Assembly: GCA_017961625.1 (NCBI GenBank)
Contig: JAGCWY010000133.1
Coordinates: 1 to 64,000 of the forward strand
Length of the DNA: 64,000 bases
Direction of reading: 5' to 3'
Source: Ruminococcus sp.
Lineage (GTDB): Bacteria > Bacillota > Clostridia > Oscillospirales > Ruminococcaceae
This document shows positions 49,867 through 59,251 of the stretch, one piece after another. Under the pieces are notes generated by a model that saw only the letters and a list, made by a program, of their open reading frames with translations, was not told the origin of the DNA and did no database searches. Both the position numbers and the translations under genes were made by a program. Position 1 is the first letter of the stretch; each line of letters starts with the position of its first letter.

Positions 49867-50142
49867 ATGAAGATACAGAACGGACAGAAATTCCTGTTTC
49901 AGAAAATGACGGAGCAGGATTACCGTACAAGTATATTGCAGCTTATGTTTATTCTGGAAGAACATTCCGAGGAGTTCAAGACACCCGAACAGCTCGTGGC
50001 ACTGGTGCATGAGTATACAGAACTCATGGCTACGGTATATTCGATCGACACAGATGTGACTGATGACGGGTATAGTATCATAGCAGAGCAGGATGACATT
50101 GAAACTGATGATGACGAAGACGAGGAGGAAGAGGAAGAATGA
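49867..50142 (+). CDS. Unknown protein with acidic tail, 91 aa
   Basis: Helical N-terminal 65 residues and a nearly pure Asp/Glu C-terminus. Between OB-fold and gp25-like genes, so probably a baseplate assembly protein. Overlaps the next gene by 4 nt. Confidence 0.7.
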   Translation: MKIQNGQKFLFQKMTEQDYRTSILQLMFILEEHSEEFKTPEQLVALVHEYTELMATVYSIDTDVTDDGYSIIAEQDDIETDDDEDEEEEEE

Positions 50143-50561
50143 CCAACTCACTGGCTTTTCCCGTTATGTTCAATACTGCAAATAACGGTGTTGCTGTATA
50201 TGAGGGGAACAAATCCGTTGTCAACAGGACAAGGCTGTTGTTCCTTACCGAACCTACCGAGCTTTACAATGCCCCGACCTTTGGCGTGGGGCTGAAACGT
50301 TATCTTTTTCAGTATAATAATGAAAATACAAAAGCTATGATACAGGATCGTATGAAAGAACAGCTCAGTCTGTATGAACCCTGCTGCGATGCTCAGGCTA
50401 CCGAGTTCTCCGACGGTCTGCTCTTTACAGGCAGCGGAAACAAGATGACCCAGGATTTCAACAGACTTGAAATGACCGTGGCTCTCCATACGGTATTCGG
50501 AGATACAGCAGTAGTTGACTTTACTGACTTGCAGGCAATTATAGATCATGCTAATTCTTAA
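50139..50561 (+). CDS. gp25-like baseplate wedge protein
   Basis: 140 aa with 'VNRTRLLFLTEPTELYNAPT' and 'FGVGLKRYLFQ', the core of the GPW/gp25 family, a lysozyme-like wedge subunit that joins the sheath to the baseplate. Directly followed by the gp6/J-like gene as in most contractile systems. Confidence 0.87.
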   Translation: MTNSLAFPVMFNTANNGVAVYEGNKSVVNRTRLLFLTEPTELYNAPTFGVGLKRYLFQYNNENTKAMIQDRMKEQLSLYEPCCDAQATEFSDGLLFTGSGNKMTQDFNRLEMTVALHTVFGDTAVVDFTDLQAIIDHANS

Positions 50562-50575
50562 TGGGCGGTGATAAC

Positions 50576-52558
50576 ATGGCAGACACATCTCGCGGTCTGA
50601 TAAAATATACGAGCAGGGATTATAACTCTATCATGGAAGAATTCTGGGAGATAGTCCCCAAGCTCACGGAATTATGGAAACCGGAAGCTGATGCCGATCC
50701 CGGTGTCGTACTCGGTAAGATACTTGCTTCCGCAGCTGATATGCTCGGAGTGAATGTGGATCAGCTTGCCAATGAGCTCTATGCTCCGTCGGTACAGCAG
50801 CGCAAGAACGCCGAACGTCTTTTCAGCCTTATAGGCTATTCTCTCGGCTGGTATGTGGCTGCACGTACTGAGGTCACATTTAAAAACGCAAATGCCGAAG
50901 GCGGAAACTCCATATCCCTCGACTTCGGCTTCAACGGAGACAACTTCTCCACAGTAAAGGCTACGACGGACATAACGGATCAGCCGAGAGTCATCACGTA
51001 TAACATACTGCCGATGACAAACAGCTATGGTATGCAGGATTCAAGGAGCAGGCGTGAGACAGTTACCGGCTCCCTTGATATATTCACAGACAGTGACAGG
51101 GTGACATTGCAGCCGGGCGAGTCTGTCACAAGAGTAGCTATCGAGGGCCATTTGCGTAATATAAGCATATCGGTATCCGACGTAAAAGCCAATAACTATA
51201 TAATCACACTGCCGTCTCAGCATATCGACAGGACCGCCGTATGGCTCAAGGCAAAGTCCAACCTGGCGGACGAATTTCTGCGTACAAGGTGGACACAGGT
51301 GGATACTACCGCTGACTTCGCAGACGGTGAGCCCTGCTTCTGCGTTACATATGATAACTATGGTAATGCTCAGCTGCAAGTGTCTACTGTCCTCAATCAG
51401 CTCGAAAACTATGAGGAGAATATCTTTGTCGTTTACTGGTTCGACTGTTCGGGAGTTATAGGCTGTGTAGCGCAGAATGTACTACAGGAGTATGAGCAGG
51501 CTATCCCTGACAGTGTCGATTTCGGAGCGGAGAGCCTGAGGATAATCAACCTGTCCAATACCATTGAGCAGCCTCATACCCATACGGTAACGGGTAAAAG
51601 CCCTGAGACTGCAAAGGAAGCATACTATAACAGCAGACAATATATAAACACATGGGACAGCCTTATAACTCTTCCGGATTTCAACCGTTTCATGAACCGC
51701 GAAGCCGGCGTTGACAGCGCATTTGTCATAGACTGTCAGAAAGCACTGGAGATCAATCTTGCTATCTATAAGAACGGGTTGCTGACAGACGAACAGAAGC
51801 GCAAGCAGTATATAACGGAACTGGATTTTCCGAAAGCAACTGTAAATAATTTTAACTGGCGTAATATTCTTGCCGATGCAGGGGTTGCTGAAAAGGACCT
51901 TGAACAGGGTACGCTTCCCTTTGAGTGCAGGTTCTCTACTATGACAGCGGTATGCTATCTTGTGCATAACGATTTCAACGATGCCACCGACTATATGCCA
52001 GCTGAGTTCGTTGAAGAAGCGCCTCTCCGATATGTAAATCAGACATCGAGTGCACCTGCCATGCCATATATGAACTATACAAGATATAAGCCGCCGGTAT
52101 CGTTCCTTGACGGCGTTGTGGCTGATTACAGAGGTCTGCAGGCTATGTCAGTCGATTTGCAGTTCGGCTACGCAAGAGTGTTCCCATGGTACGTGGTAGG
52201 CGAGATATACCCCAAGACACCCGTATCTGCAAGTACGGCAAGCGTTATAATTGCTAAGGTAAAGGAAGCTCTTGCTTTGTATTTCTCGGCGGCAAATCGT
52301 AAATTCGGTCAGAAGCCCACTGTAATGGAAGTAGTCGAAGTTGTGGAGAATGCTGATGACAATATCCGCTATTTTGATGCCGGTGCGCTTAAAAACCCTG
52401 TTATCAACTGGGGTGAGAGGCGAGATACAGGTAACGGGCAGATACTTACCGTACAGTATGATATAGACTACTTCAATCCCATATCCTTTGCAAGGTACAA
52501 AGATGTCGGAGCAGGTGAGGGCAATATCCGTATAGCTCCCGACTATGTTATCGGGTAA
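50576..52558 (+). CDS. Baseplate wedge J/gp6-like protein
   Basis: 660 aa from ATG 50576 (GGGCGGTG upstream; the ATG at 50561 lies on the previous stop). 'DADPGVVLGKILASAADML' near residue 40 and 'RQYINTWDSLITLPDFNRFM' near 355 are conserved in baseplate J/gp6 proteins, which form the wedge ring. Confidence 0.87.
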   Translation: MADTSRGLIKYTSRDYNSIMEEFWEIVPKLTELWKPEADADPGVVLGKILASAADMLGVNVDQLANELYAPSVQQRKNAERLFSLIGYSLGWYVAARTEVTFKNANAEGGNSISLDFGFNGDNFSTVKATTDITDQPRVITYNILPMTNSYGMQDSRSRRETVTGSLDIFTDSDRVTLQPGESVTRVAIEGHLRNISISVSDVKANNYIITLPSQHIDRTAVWLKAKSNLADEFLRTRWTQVDTTADFADGEPCFCVTYDNYGNAQLQVSTVLNQLENYEENIFVVYWFDCSGVIGCVAQNVLQEYEQAIPDSVDFGAESLRIINLSNTIEQPHTHTVTGKSPETAKEAYYNSRQYINTWDSLITLPDFNRFMNREAGVDSAFVIDCQKALEINLAIYKNGLLTDEQKRKQYITELDFPKATVNNFNWRNILADAGVAEKDLEQGTLPFECRFSTMTAVCYLVHNDFNDATDYMPAEFVEEAPLRYVNQTSSAPAMPYMNYTRYKPPVSFLDGVVADYRGLQAMSVDLQFGYARVFPWYVVGEIYPKTPVSASTASVIIAKVKEALALYFSAANRKFGQKPTVMEVVEVVENADDNIRYFDAGALKNPVINWGERRDTGNGQILTVQYDIDYFNPISFARYKDVGAGEGNIRIAPDYVIG

Positions 52559-52569
52559 GGAGTGATAAC

Positions 52570-53940
52570 ATGAGACTCAGAGATATACCTGCTCCTGAGA
52601 TATACAGAAGCAGTGCGGATTTCCGCAAATTTATCGAATGGTTCGATACCGCTCTTGAAAAGACAAGGTATGATACCGAAAATCTTCCCGATCTGTACGA
52701 TCCGCTCAGATGCCCTGAGGAGCTGCTCTGGTGTCTTGCAGACACTATGGGCTTCAAGTTCGATGACAGACTTCCTGCTGCGTTCAATCGTCTTGTGCTG
52801 CTGTACTTTATGTCCATGATATATAACAGGGGAAGCAGGAACGGTATGATACTTGCTGCTCAAACGAACCTTGCACAGTTCGGTATACTTGCGGACGGCA
52901 AGGAGAACCCTATGCTCTATAACAGGCTTGAAAATACGGCAGTGCCTACCAATTCGGTAGCTGTTACTGCCCATACGACCGAAGGATATATAGATGTGGT
53001 GTACTTCTCCGACAGGACACCGCTTGATGCTTGTATCGAATATGTACGGCCTCTCGGTATGTTTGCTTTCCAGAGAGCCGGTGTGGAATTTGGCGCAAAG
53101 ACCAAGATAACCGTAGATGCCGAGCTCACAAATATGCAGAACACTAATATGAGCTTCGGACCTACTCAGGTCGGACGTTACCGCAGGTCAGATTATGCAA
53201 GTCTGCAGAAAATGGATAAGTGGGAGCCGTATACCTGGGATTATACGGAATATCCCGTTATGCACAGTTCGCCTGTTGCAGTCAATGCCGACCCTGCTCC
53301 CGAGGGCGGTAAGAGATATCCCGTATGGAGCAGGAACTCAGCCTATGAGGGAGAGCCGGGTAGTTACCCGAATCCGGGTTACAGGGCATTGCAGTCTTTG
53401 CAGCTTGCTAATAATGAACACGTAGTGGAAGCGCTGCTCCCACCAATATTCACTCTTGGTTATGGTCCTATGGAAATAGGTATAAAATACCCTGATGACT
53501 ATTATCTTACACCGCCTGGGTCTGATGCATATAACCTCAGATACGATATCGAGACAGATCATGAGTATACACGCAAGACCTCTGAGGGTTACGATGTGGA
53601 AACTATCGACGAGTGGAGAAGTCCTAATCCTACGCAGCAGGGCAGACCCACCCCTATGCCTGCGATCAATCCGATTATGGCTAAGATCGGGGATGGTATT
53701 TCACTCAACCCTGAAAATACGGAATATTATGGTGACGTGCAGGATACAGATGAGAATGATTATATATACACGGTGCATGAAGACCATTCAGAAATCTGGT
53801 TCTATATAGGAACAAAGACAAGAATACGCTTGCCGTTGACTTTGGAAAATCAGCCCGTCACAATAGTGCATGCTACAGCGTTCAACTGCAGATCGGTTTC
53901 TGTTGCTGAGATACCTAACGGTATACAAATAATCGAATAA
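52570..53940 (+). CDS. Tail protein I-like with LRR-like C-end
   Basis: 456 aa. 'LPDLYDPLRCPEELLWCLAD' then 'LPAAFNRLVLLYF...RGSR' match gpI-type tail proteins that connect baseplate and fibres. The extended C-terminal half is new to that family and ends with a BspA-type leucine-rich-like segment ('IVHATAFNCRSVSVAEIPNG'), a motif shared with the fibre genes downstream. Confidence 0.78.
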   Translation: MRLRDIPAPEIYRSSADFRKFIEWFDTALEKTRYDTENLPDLYDPLRCPEELLWCLADTMGFKFDDRLPAAFNRLVLLYFMSMIYNRGSRNGMILAAQTNLAQFGILADGKENPMLYNRLENTAVPTNSVAVTAHTTEGYIDVVYFSDRTPLDACIEYVRPLGMFAFQRAGVEFGAKTKITVDAELTNMQNTNMSFGPTQVGRYRRSDYASLQKMDKWEPYTWDYTEYPVMHSSPVAVNADPAPEGGKRYPVWSRNSAYEGEPGSYPNPGYRALQSLQLANNEHVVEALLPPIFTLGYGPMEIGIKYPDDYYLTPPGSDAYNLRYDIETDHEYTRKTSEGYDVETIDEWRSPNPTQQGRPTPMPAINPIMAKIGDGISLNPENTEYYGDVQDTDENDYIYTVHEDHSEIWFYIGTKTRIRLPLTLENQPVTIVHATAFNCRSVSVAEIPNGIQIIE

Positions 53941-53953
53941 GGAGCGATACTAT

Positions 53954-54952
53954 ATGAATGGTGTTCTTAAAACTCAGGCACAGTACTATAATGATCCTGA
54001 AACCTACCCAGGTGAAGGTGGAACTGAAACTAATAAAGCGGTAATAGAAGATATTTATGATCTTTGTGCATGGATGAATGTCATGACTACTCAGGCTGAC
54101 GTTTATGCTACATCTCAGCATAAGCAATATGCAGTACTTATAAGGGACGTAAATTTTAATGATCATAGTGTATATAAGTATGGACTTACTACTGATACTT
54201 TAATTGATATGTCGTTTGAGGGAAATAAAGGTGACCTTGACGGAGCAGGACATTCTGTTCTGAATATGGTAATAAATTCCAATACACCAAAAACTACGCC
54301 TAACGGCATAATCTATAACGGAACAGTACACGATATTAATTTCAAGAATATCGTTTTGATGGGTAATAGAAACGATGCTAATACTGTACACCCTGTTTTT
54401 GGTAAAGTGACGATCAACAGTTGCAACATGAGCGTATATTTCAGTACAGACAGATGGGCGCATCTTATGTGTAAAAATATATATTTAAATGATGTGACGA
54501 TCAACATGGCTGGTTCTATTGAACAGAATGTTTTGATAGCCGGGCATTATTCATCATCGATTGTTGCAAACCGTGTTAAATTTAATTTTAACAATTTACG
54601 TGTAATGTCCACGACTGCGTATAATCAGGTTGCAGGCGGAGGCTCAGGTCTTAATTGTACAAACTGTGCCTTTACAGGCCTTATATATCAAACTAATGTC
54701 ACCTCTTCTGCATCTCATTACTTATGCTCTTCTTATATCAATAATTGTTATTTTGCTATCACTACAGGTGTGACTAATTACACCTCTTTATTTAATATAT
54801 CATCTTCTGGTGCTCAGTTAACAGGTATGAATGTAGTCGATAAAGACCTGCTTGGTGGGGAATATGCGGATGGCACCAACTATATGATGCTCAGCACAGC
54901 GGAAATGAAAAGCAGCAGCACTCTGTTAAGATATGGTTTTCTTACATTGTAA
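53954..54952 (+). CDS. Beta-helix receptor-binding-like protein
   Basis: 332 aa. Repeating short beta strands with Asn/Thr turns ('GTVHDINFKNIVLMGNRND') predict a right-handed parallel beta-helix, as in tailspikes. It ends 'LSTAEMKSSSTLLRYGFLTL', the GLUG-type terminal motif also found in the protein at 59820. It is AT-rich compared with baseplate genes, suggesting exchange by recombination. Confidence 0.7.
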   Translation: MNGVLKTQAQYYNDPETYPGEGGTETNKAVIEDIYDLCAWMNVMTTQADVYATSQHKQYAVLIRDVNFNDHSVYKYGLTTDTLIDMSFEGNKGDLDGAGHSVLNMVINSNTPKTTPNGIIYNGTVHDINFKNIVLMGNRNDANTVHPVFGKVTINSCNMSVYFSTDRWAHLMCKNIYLNDVTINMAGSIEQNVLIAGHYSSSIVANRVKFNFNNLRVMSTTAYNQVAGGGSGLNCTNCAFTGLIYQTNVTSSASHYLCSSYINNCYFAITTGVTNYTSLFNISSSGAQLTGMNVVDKDLLGGEYADGTNYMMLSTAEMKSSSTLLRYGFLTL

Positions 54953-54965
54953 GAGGTGATGTACA

Positions 54966-57029
54966 ATGGCAGTTAATGAAAATATATATGGTAATCGTGC
55001 AGATTGGACTACTCCTGGTTCCGCTCAGGATTGGAGCGGCGATAATATATTTCTTGACCAGTTTTATCCAAAAATCAAAACTGGATGTCCACAAGGTCAG
55101 ACAGACGGTAGATTATCCAACCTGCTTGCTGCTAATACTATAACTCGTGATACTACTATTGATTCAAGCCCTGCATGGGTGTATTCTTCGATCAGTCCGC
55201 AACCTATAGGGTACGAGTGGGCAGCTGCTTCTTCATTCACTTTTGACAATCTTTATGAAGAAGGAAGATGGGTAGGTGATACATATCATAATGATCTTAC
55301 CCCTGTAATGTTTCAGGTCTATCGATATACAGGTGATACAAGTATAGGGACACTTTCTGGAATAGACGGCTGGTTCGCTCCTTCATCTAATCCCGATCTG
55401 GTAAGAAGTGTAAAACAAAATCAGGCAAAAATCCGTTTTTCTTCTGGTCCTCCTGATACGGAAGTAGACCTTGAAGATGCTATAATCTGTGCTAATGATA
55501 CAGAAAGATTTGCATTAACACAGGAGCAGGTAGACCCGATGTATCAAACCGTATATGTGCAAGATACAACTAATATGTATTATGTAAAAGATCGAACTAA
55601 GTTAAACGTCTCAGCTGGTTATCAGTTTATGTGGAGCCTTAATGATTTCTTAGGTAATAACAGCAGCCCTATAACCAGCTTCTGCCCTAAAAATTTTATA
55701 CTTGAGATAAATATTACATATGGTACAGTAGTTGACGGAACAGAAGTATCGTCCCCTCAGTCGACACGTCGTATAAGAGCCAGACCCGACGGTTTGTTTT
55801 CGACAGAGACCATACCTCTGGCCGATTTTACACCTGAGCTCATACAGCAGCGACTTGATGATATAGCAACATTCCTTCATAATTATGAGGATACTCATGG
55901 ATCAGAGTTTCCATGGTCCGTCTATTTGGTTGTATTTGGTATGCATTGCAAAGTATACAACCGATCTCAGAGGGATTCTTTTACATATACACGTAGCGGA
56001 AGTGGTGCAAATACTCCTATTTTTAATGTTCTTTTTAACGGCGGTATCAGATTGAGTACTATGGCTCAGTATGAGTCTCCCATAGTTCGGTATACATATA
56101 ATCAAAATGCCTCTGGAAGTCTGACGTATTCAAATCTTCCGCTTCTTGGTGACATATCGGGAGGTATGGGTTCGACTATAAATATCGGTGCAAATTACAG
56201 CAGAGGATCATACTGGGAAAATCATACGGATTTTACATGGTGGGCCAGTAATGCTTCATATATACCTGTTTTGCTAGGGGTCAATCTTCAGCAGTGCTGG
56301 TATGAACGTGTAGGTGATTCCATATATGGATATGGATATCGTGTAGTGCCGAACGTGTTTACTATCTCTACTGCAGGAGATGTTTCAGTTATAAAGGAAT
56401 ATGCACATGAACGTGCTGCACAGTACGGATTGTTTTTCTGTGATAAATATTCTGCTTTATCTGCATCTGATACCCCTAGAGTCTGGGTGGACCCAGATAT
56501 GATGTGTGGTACATTTGTAGAGCAGGACGGCATTCGTATTACAACAGGTAATTTCACCAGCGGCCTGAACAATATGAATCAGCCTCAATTCCGAATGGTT
56601 GATAGTGAAGGTCATACATGGAATCCTGACACTACGTTTTATACAGACAATGATTATCCTCAGATGACATCATGGAATATGATCGAATTTGATGAAGCAC
56701 CTTTACCTGTTAATGATGTAATGACTGCTCAGGGAAATTATCCTGAATACCCATACTGGCAGCTCGTAGATATGCCGTCATTCCCTACACCATATAGTGT
56801 TTTTGTAGCATATGGTGCATATCCGCATATACCAACATGGGATGAGATACTGATAGGAGCGTTTGCTGGTGTACGAAATCTGGGACAAGTAACTATTCCA
56901 CGGAGTGTTACATCAATAGGCTATACTGCTTTTGCAAAAACCGCGATAACCTCTGTTACAGTATCACAGGAATGTGAATTCTACGATGAATCATTTCCTG
57001 TTGGCTGTAATGTTAAATTTTACCCATAA
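54966..57029 (+). CDS. Tail fibre/adhesin with BspA-LRR tip
   Basis: 687 aa. A long beta-rich, aromatic-rich body (for example 'GSYWENHTDFTWWASNASYI') is followed by a C-terminal cap: 'VTIPRSVTSIGYTAFAKTAI' and then 'CEFYDESFPVGCNVKFYP'. The cap is a single BspA-type LRR unit as found on gut bacterial surface proteins and probably binds the receptor. An orphan homologous cap lies just downstream at 57045. Confidence 0.72.
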   Translation: MAVNENIYGNRADWTTPGSAQDWSGDNIFLDQFYPKIKTGCPQGQTDGRLSNLLAANTITRDTTIDSSPAWVYSSISPQPIGYEWAAASSFTFDNLYEEGRWVGDTYHNDLTPVMFQVYRYTGDTSIGTLSGIDGWFAPSSNPDLVRSVKQNQAKIRFSSGPPDTEVDLEDAIICANDTERFALTQEQVDPMYQTVYVQDTTNMYYVKDRTKLNVSAGYQFMWSLNDFLGNNSSPITSFCPKNFILEINITYGTVVDGTEVSSPQSTRRIRARPDGLFSTETIPLADFTPELIQQRLDDIATFLHNYEDTHGSEFPWSVYLVVFGMHCKVYNRSQRDSFTYTRSGSGANTPIFNVLFNGGIRLSTMAQYESPIVRYTYNQNASGSLTYSNLPLLGDISGGMGSTINIGANYSRGSYWENHTDFTWWASNASYIPVLLGVNLQQCWYERVGDSIYGYGYRVVPNVFTISTAGDVSVIKEYAHERAAQYGLFFCDKYSALSASDTPRVWVDPDMMCGTFVEQDGIRITTGNFTSGLNNMNQPQFRMVDSEGHTWNPDTTFYTDNDYPQMTSWNMIEFDEAPLPVNDVMTAQGNYPEYPYWQLVDMPSFPTPYSVFVAYGAYPHIPTWDEILIGAFAGVRNLGQVTIPRSVTSIGYTAFAKTAITSVTVSQECEFYDESFPVGCNVKFYP

Positions 57030-57044
57030 GAAATCTTCATATAG

Positions 57045-57212
57045 CTTCCTAAAACAAATAGCAGGACTAAAATTCCGCTTACGACCAAGAGCATAGGATA
57101 TAACGCATATGCTGGCACAAGTGTCAAAGAAGTGCGTATAGCTGAGGACTGCGATTACTTTGATGAATCGTTCCCACCTGGGTGTAATATAATCAAAGTA
57201 CCGACTTTATGA
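57045..57212 (+). pseudogene. Orphan C-terminal fibre cap cassette
   Basis: The frame after TAG 57042 reads 'KIPLTTKSIGYNAYAGTSVK' then 'EDCDYFDESFPPGCNI' and stops at 57210. It aligns residue by residue with the cap of the fibre gene that ends at 57029 ('TIPRSVTSIGYTAFAKTAIT', 'QECEFYDESFPVGCNV'). It has no start codon or ribosome binding site. It looks like a displaced or stored alternative tip. Confidence 0.72.
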
Positions 57213-57297
57213 TATCTTCACAAGCTTCCTTTATAGATACTCAAAAGAGAAAAGTGGTTGTTACCTTACGGTGACAGCCACTTTTCTTTGTGTATGT

Positions 57298-57483
57298 CTA
57301 TTCTGCTTGCTCTTTTTCCTTGAATTGGGCTGATACGATAAACGGTATTTTCTGCTGATTGATCACTGCTCTTGCAAAGATATTGACCGCTGTAGTCATA
57401 TTCATACCCATTTCTGCACAAATTGCTTCAAACTGTTTTTTCAGATCCTCGTCCATGCGGACACTGAATGTCGCTTGTGCCAT
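57298..57483 (-). CDS. RelB/DinJ-type antitoxin
   Basis: 61 aa from the ATG at 57481-57483 (AAGGGGTG upstream); a GTG-less upstream ATG would add six residues. 'ATFSVRMDEDLKKQFEAICA' then 'MGMNMTTAVNIFARAVINQ' is the ribbon-helix-helix of RelB/DinJ antitoxins. No RelE/YafQ toxin follows. Last gene of the minus operon that begins at 58436, so its partner may be the DUF3990 protein. Confidence 0.82.
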   Translation of the reverse strand: MAQATFSVRMDEDLKKQFEAICAEMGMNMTTAVNIFARAVINQQKIPFIVSAQFKEKEQAE

Positions 57484-57484
57484 T

Positions 57485-57718
57485 TCATGCACCCCTTTCA
57501 CAAGATGTTATCAGTTCCTGCTCCAAGATATCAATGAGACTCGGGCAGTCGAGCTGTAACGGTTCTTGCTCCTCGTCATATACCATATCTGCGACACTGC
57601 TACTATAATAAGTGTGCATAGCTTCTTCGAGACTGATATTGTACATTTCACTAAATTTAAGAATGATATCTTCCTCAATGTATGTTCTGTACATCTGTCG
57701 GATAAATTGTTTATTCAT
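57485..57718 (-). CDS. Unknown operon protein, 77 aa
   Basis: Acidic helical protein ('YIEEDIILKFSEMYNISLEE') of a type often encoded next to DUF3990. Overlaps DUF3990 by 4 nt and ends 1 nt before the RelB-like start. Probably part of the same toxin-antitoxin-like unit. Confidence 0.72.
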   Translation of the reverse strand: MNKQFIRQMYRTYIEEDIILKFSEMYNISLEEAMHTYYSSSVADMVYDEEQEPLQLDCPSLIDILEQELITSCERGA

Positions 57719-58197
57719 ATACTCACCTCTATCACTGTTTTAAAGCTTAGCAGGAAATCTGCTACTCCCTGTGATGTTATGCATATCTGATCGTATAACT
57801 TATATACTTTCAGTTCGGCAATTGCTGTTGTTTCGTCGTATACACCGTTCTTGTACATATTGACCACGTTGTACACCGTATCGTCGGCTACGTCACCCAC
57901 TATGACATCATAATCACTGTATACGTCGATACCTCTGCGGCAGTCACAGACAAAATTGAGCCATTCGGAACGATTATCGCCAAATTCTTTAACTCTGAAC
58001 CCTGCAAAGTCCGAAAGTTCATAAACATTTACATAGCCTGTAGATTGATTTTCCATTTTGGCTTTTCGTTTAGCCCAGCGTTTTGCCTGGGATAACACTG
58101 TGGTTACATAGAAGCCTTTGCCGAAATCAAGTCTTGATTTTGAATATGACACCAAAGGTCTTTCAACAATTACAGACGAACCGTGGTACACTAACAT
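57715..58197 (-). CDS. DUF3990 (ADP-ribosyltransferase-fold) protein
   Basis: 160 aa. 'LVYHGSSVIVERPLVSYSKS' and 'RLDFGKGFYVTTVLSQAKRW' are the hallmark of DUF3990, a family related to ADP-ribosyltransferases and often paired with DUF3791. Target unknown. AAGAGGAAG precedes the start; overlaps the DUF3791 gene by 7 nt. Confidence 0.85.
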   Translation of the reverse strand: MLVYHGSSVIVERPLVSYSKSRLDFGKGFYVTTVLSQAKRWAKRKAKMENQSTGYVNVYELSDFAGFRVKEFGDNRSEWLNFVCDCRRGIDVYSDYDVIVGDVADDTVYNVVNMYKNGVYDETTAIAELKVYKLYDQICITSQGVADFLLSFKTVIEVSI

Positions 58198-58436
58198 AAT
58201 TTACTTCCTCTTTTCTCCACATACTCTGATATATCCTCTATCAATGCTTCCACGCCCATAGTATGTAGTACATCATAAAATGGGACAAGGTATTCTTTTA
58301 TGCAGCCGGTCTTATCGAGAATGTGGTATATTTCCGAAGAAGAACGTCTGTATTCGCCTGCAAGCGCATTTATCATATAGATGACGAACTCAGCCGAAGC
58401 TCTATCCATACGACTCTCTGAATTTGTTTCTGCCAT
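58191..58436 (-). CDS. DUF3791 protein
   Basis: 81 aa from the ATG at 58434-58436 (AGGGGGTG upstream). 'AEFVIYMINALAGEYRRSSS' and 'CIKEYLVPFYDVLHTMGVEA' match the DUF3791 pattern. First gene of the operon. Presumed to act with the DUF3990 protein, perhaps as its immunity or adaptor; inference from conserved pairing. Confidence 0.85.
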   Translation of the reverse strand: MAETNSESRMDRASAEFVIYMINALAGEYRRSSSEIYHILDKTGCIKEYLVPFYDVLHTMGVEALIEDISEYVEKRGSKLC

Positions 58437-58458
58437 ATTATGCACCCCCTATATATAC

Positions 58459-58487
58459 AGTATAGCACATTAGGTGCATTTTGTCAA
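58459..58487 (-). promoter_or_regulatory. Sigma-A promoter of DUF3791 operon
   Basis: Minus strand TTGACA, 17-nt spacer, TATACT. The spacer contains the palindrome GCAC-N5-GTGC (58466-58478), a likely operator for the RelB/DinJ-like protein. Confidence 0.82.
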
Positions 58488-58543
58488 GAGTAATGAAATT
58501 GACCTGCGTAAACCCCATTTATAGTCTGCTTGTTCCTGCTCCT

Positions 58544-58557
58544 GACCTTATATATCC
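58544..58557 (+). promoter_or_regulatory. Late-promoter motif copy 8
   Basis: GACCTTATATATCC, 47 nt upstream of the ATG at 58591. Confidence 0.62.
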
Positions 58558-58590
58558 ATAGAAAAATGCCCCTTTAAGGAGTGATAGTTT

Positions 58591-59142
58591 ATGAACGATA
58601 GAAATAATCAGTATGCACAGAGTATGTATATTAATATGCAGAATGGTGAGGGTGAATTCTTTAACAATAACTCACCTCCGAAGCTCGGTGAGAAGTCTAT
58701 AACAGAGAATGGTACTTATACTGCCAAGGAAGATAAGCTTGACGGTTATTCTTCTGTTACGGCTGATGTAGCAGGCGATGCTCATTTTTCAGAAGTAGAT
58801 GTTACTGTTCCAAGTGCTACAGGTAATGTGAATTGTAAGATTTTAGATAGTAAAGATGGATTATATGCTATTGAATCTACATCAGAATTTTGTGATTTTA
58901 GTTTGGTAACACCAGCGAAAAAACTTACAGTTTTGTATCTTACTCCGAACATAATATTCACCCCATCGTCTGATTTTGATGGATTCTATGATGGTGACAA
59001 TAAAGTGCTATCCACTGGAGATGAGATTGTACCTGGGGATGGTAAAAGGTATCTTGCTAAATGCAATAGACAATATGGTGTTGGACCTTTATCGGTGACT
59101 ATCACAAAATATTCTGCAAATCATAGAGCTATAATAAAATAA
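58591..59142 (+). CDS. Tail-tip/fibre accessory protein, 183 aa
   Basis: Contains 'KSITENGTYTAKEDKLDGYS', a motif common in Firmicutes phage tail and fibre proteins (I.ENGTY.A....GYS.V.V.V). AAGGAG upstream. AT-rich codon use like the other receptor-binding genes. Followed by a strong terminator. Confidence 0.7.
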   Translation: MNDRNNQYAQSMYINMQNGEGEFFNNNSPPKLGEKSITENGTYTAKEDKLDGYSSVTADVAGDAHFSEVDVTVPSATGNVNCKILDSKDGLYAIESTSEFCDFSLVTPAKKLTVLYLTPNIIFTPSSDFDGFYDGDNKVLSTGDEIVPGDGKRYLAKCNRQYGVGPLSVTITKYSANHRAIIK

Positions 59143-59168
59143 TATTTAAGAATGGACAAATTAGAATC

Positions 59169-59200
59169 AAGGCAGCCGATATCTATCAGCTGCCTTTTTT
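59169..59200 (+). terminator. Rho-independent terminator
   Basis: AAGGCAGC/GCTGCCTT stem followed by a T run (59195-59200); immediately before the next late-promoter motif. Confidence 0.88.
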
Positions 59201-59208
59201 GTATCAAA

Positions 59209-59220
59209 AACCTTGTATAA
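59209..59220 (+). promoter_or_regulatory. Late-promoter motif copy 9
   Basis: AACCTTGTATAA, 43 nt upstream of the ATG at 59252. Confidence 0.6.
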
Positions 59221-59251
59221 AAAGTAAAGAAAAGCTATCGGTGGTGATACG

